Shown piece after piece: positions 5,051-5,949 of a stretch of DNA of 5,949 bases. The stretch is from assembly GCA_021811505.1 (NCBI GenBank), contig JAJZOM010000195.1, positions 1 through 5,949 of the forward strand, written 5' to 3'. Made by a program: the position numbers and the translations under genes. A model generated the notes under the pieces. The model saw nothing but the letters and a program-made list of their open reading frames with translations. It had not been told where the DNA came from and did no database searches. Position 1 is the first letter of the stretch, and every line of letters begins with the position of its first letter. Origin of the DNA: Thermoplasmata archaeon. Its GTDB lineage: Archaea > Thermoplasmatota > Thermoplasmata > Thermoplasmatales > Thermoplasmataceae.

Positions 5051-5949
5051 CTAACTGCGGGTATCTTCGTTCAAACTTTTCTCCTGGTGATACCTTGCGA
5101 TGGATAGGTATCTGTATACAAGGTGAATGAACTTCCCATAGGGGGCAGATATGAACAGCAGACCAACAAAGGACAGATGAATCAGCAGAAGCGCTCCCAT
5201 CAGCGTTGTAGATCGCACTGAGAAGAGTATAATCCCGGTAGCTGCCGTCATGAAGAGGGTGATGAGAAATATCCTGTCCATACTCTCCATCTTCTTTCCT
5301 CTAGGATTCCCTCCTCTGGAATCGTAGTAAAAGAAGAGCGTGACTCCTGCAATGATCATTGACCCTCCGGCAAGTCCCGAAATTACTGGAACGCTTAGGA
5401 TGGGGTATGGTGGATATATCCCAAGGAAATCCTGCTCCATAAAGGCGGATGCAGTTGCAAGAAGGTCCAGCAGGAAGCCGTACATGACAAGGGCATGCGT
5501 AGCAAACTTCCTGTATGAACCGTGTTCTTCACGTTCGGGATAGTTACAACCAGCTCCGCCTCCCTTGAACCATTTTTCGCCAAGGGATTCAAGCATTGCG
5601 GAGACAAGGTCGCCAGATCCTATCCTATCCCTATTCTTTGAAGCACTCATGAACCTGAGACCACTCATTAGCCAGGTGGCGATAACGAACACAGCAAGCA
5701 ACGTGCCTGCAGAGTCGAGGAAAATGTTTGGGAATATCTCGTAGAAGGAGCCCTTTCCGGTATACAAGTCAAGGATTCGGGCCGGATTACCCATCAGAAA
5801 GTACGCAGTTAATAAACCAAAGAAGGAGAGACCCAACAATAAAAGAGAAAATCTCACGCGCCTGTCAAAAAGGGGAGTAGCTACTGAGGGCGAAGCGTAT
5901 TCCTCATATGTATGTGTCCTGACCTCACTGAGTATTGACGGGATATCGA
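5051..5949 (-). CDS. tcuB: TcuB-like membrane electron-transfer protein, C-terminal part (5' end outside window)
   Basis: The frame is open from the right edge (first full codon 5947-5945) to TAG at 5053-5051, giving 298 visible residues. In the TcuB/CitB family an N-terminal iron-sulfur ferredoxin-like domain, here outside the window, is joined to a membrane cytochrome-like domain. The protein takes electrons from the flavoprotein TcuA, which oxidises tricarballylate to cis-aconitate, and passes them to the quinone pool. Family signatures seen: IPSILSEVRTHTYEEYA (2-18), the linker before the first helix; KWFKGGGAGCNYPE (125-138); a His followed by ALVMYGFLL (151-160); and APYGKFIHLVYR (268-279). 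About six helices fall near residues 31-52, 77-99, 149-171, 182-208, 225-243 and 248-268. His151, His257 and His275 are candidate haem ligands. The GTG at 5857 is an internal valine codon, since conserved sequence continues before it. TcuA should lie upstream if the module is complete. The true substrate in this organism may differ from tricarballylate. Confidence 0.82.
   Translation of the reverse strand, partial: DIPSILSEVRTHTYEEYASPSVATPLFDRRVRFSLLLLGLSFFGLLTAYFLMGNPARILDLYTGKGSFYEIFPNIFLDSAGTLLAVFVIATWLMSGLRFMSASKNRDRIGSGDLVSAMLESLGEKWFKGGGAGCNYPEREEHGSYRKFATHALVMYGFLLDLLATASAFMEQDFLGIYPPYPILSVPVISGLAGGSMIIAGVTLFFYYDSRGGNPRGKKMESMDRIFLITLFMTAATGIILFSVRSTTLMGALLLIHLSFVGLLFISAPYGKFIHLVYRYLSIARYHQEKSLNEDTRS

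Noticed and set aside
4674..5054. Plus-strand open frame of 126 codons opposite the large-subunit gene
   Set aside because: It is a shadow of the well-supported minus-strand gene, with no family resemblance.
1..5949. CRISPR repeats, tRNA or rRNA genes, insertion-sequence ends
   Set aside because: No spaced direct repeats, cloverleaf, rRNA-like stretch or transposase fragment was seen on either strand.

Overview
The window looks archaeal, most likely from the Thermoplasmatales, with Sulfolobales as the main alternative. The signs are AT-rich TATA-like boxes placed to give a leaderless or very short-leader transcript, an oligo-T terminator without a hairpin, heavy use of AGG/AGA and ATA codons, and archaeal-type two-subunit aconitase-family genes. 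Base composition is moderate, by eye in the mid-40s % GC. No marker gene is present, so the lineage call is an inference.

Layout: five protein genes and no RNA genes, mobile elements or CRISPR. On the + strand lies the C-terminal part of an enolase-superfamily enzyme (o-succinylbenzoate synthase / N-acylamino acid racemase, 1-455). It overlaps a complete M20 peptidase of the carboxypeptidase G2 type (445-1596). After a 181-base gap with a TATA box and a cluster of palindromes comes a complete 12-helix MFS transporter (1778-3169), ending in an oligo-T terminator. On the - strand, converging on the transporter, are a TcuB-like membrane electron-transfer protein cut by the window edge (5949-5051), a LeuC-type hydro-lyase large subunit (4990-3737) and its LeuD-type small subunit (3740-3210). 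The last two overlap by four bases.

Two functional themes stand out. The racemase-like gene plus M20 deacylase matches the pair known from bacteria that turn D-amino acids into L-amino acids through N-succinyl intermediates; the succinyltransferase of that route is not visible here. The TcuB-like gene next to a LeuC/LeuD-type hydratase suggests oxidation of a di- or tricarboxylic acid to an unsaturated acid, which the hydratase could then hydrate. In Salmonella, TcuB works with the flavoprotein TcuA to make cis-aconitate from tricarballylate. Ordinary leucine biosynthesis (isopropylmalate isomerase) remains the default reading of the LeuC/LeuD pair, and its substrate cannot be fixed from sequence alone. 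The MFS transporter could serve either theme or neither.
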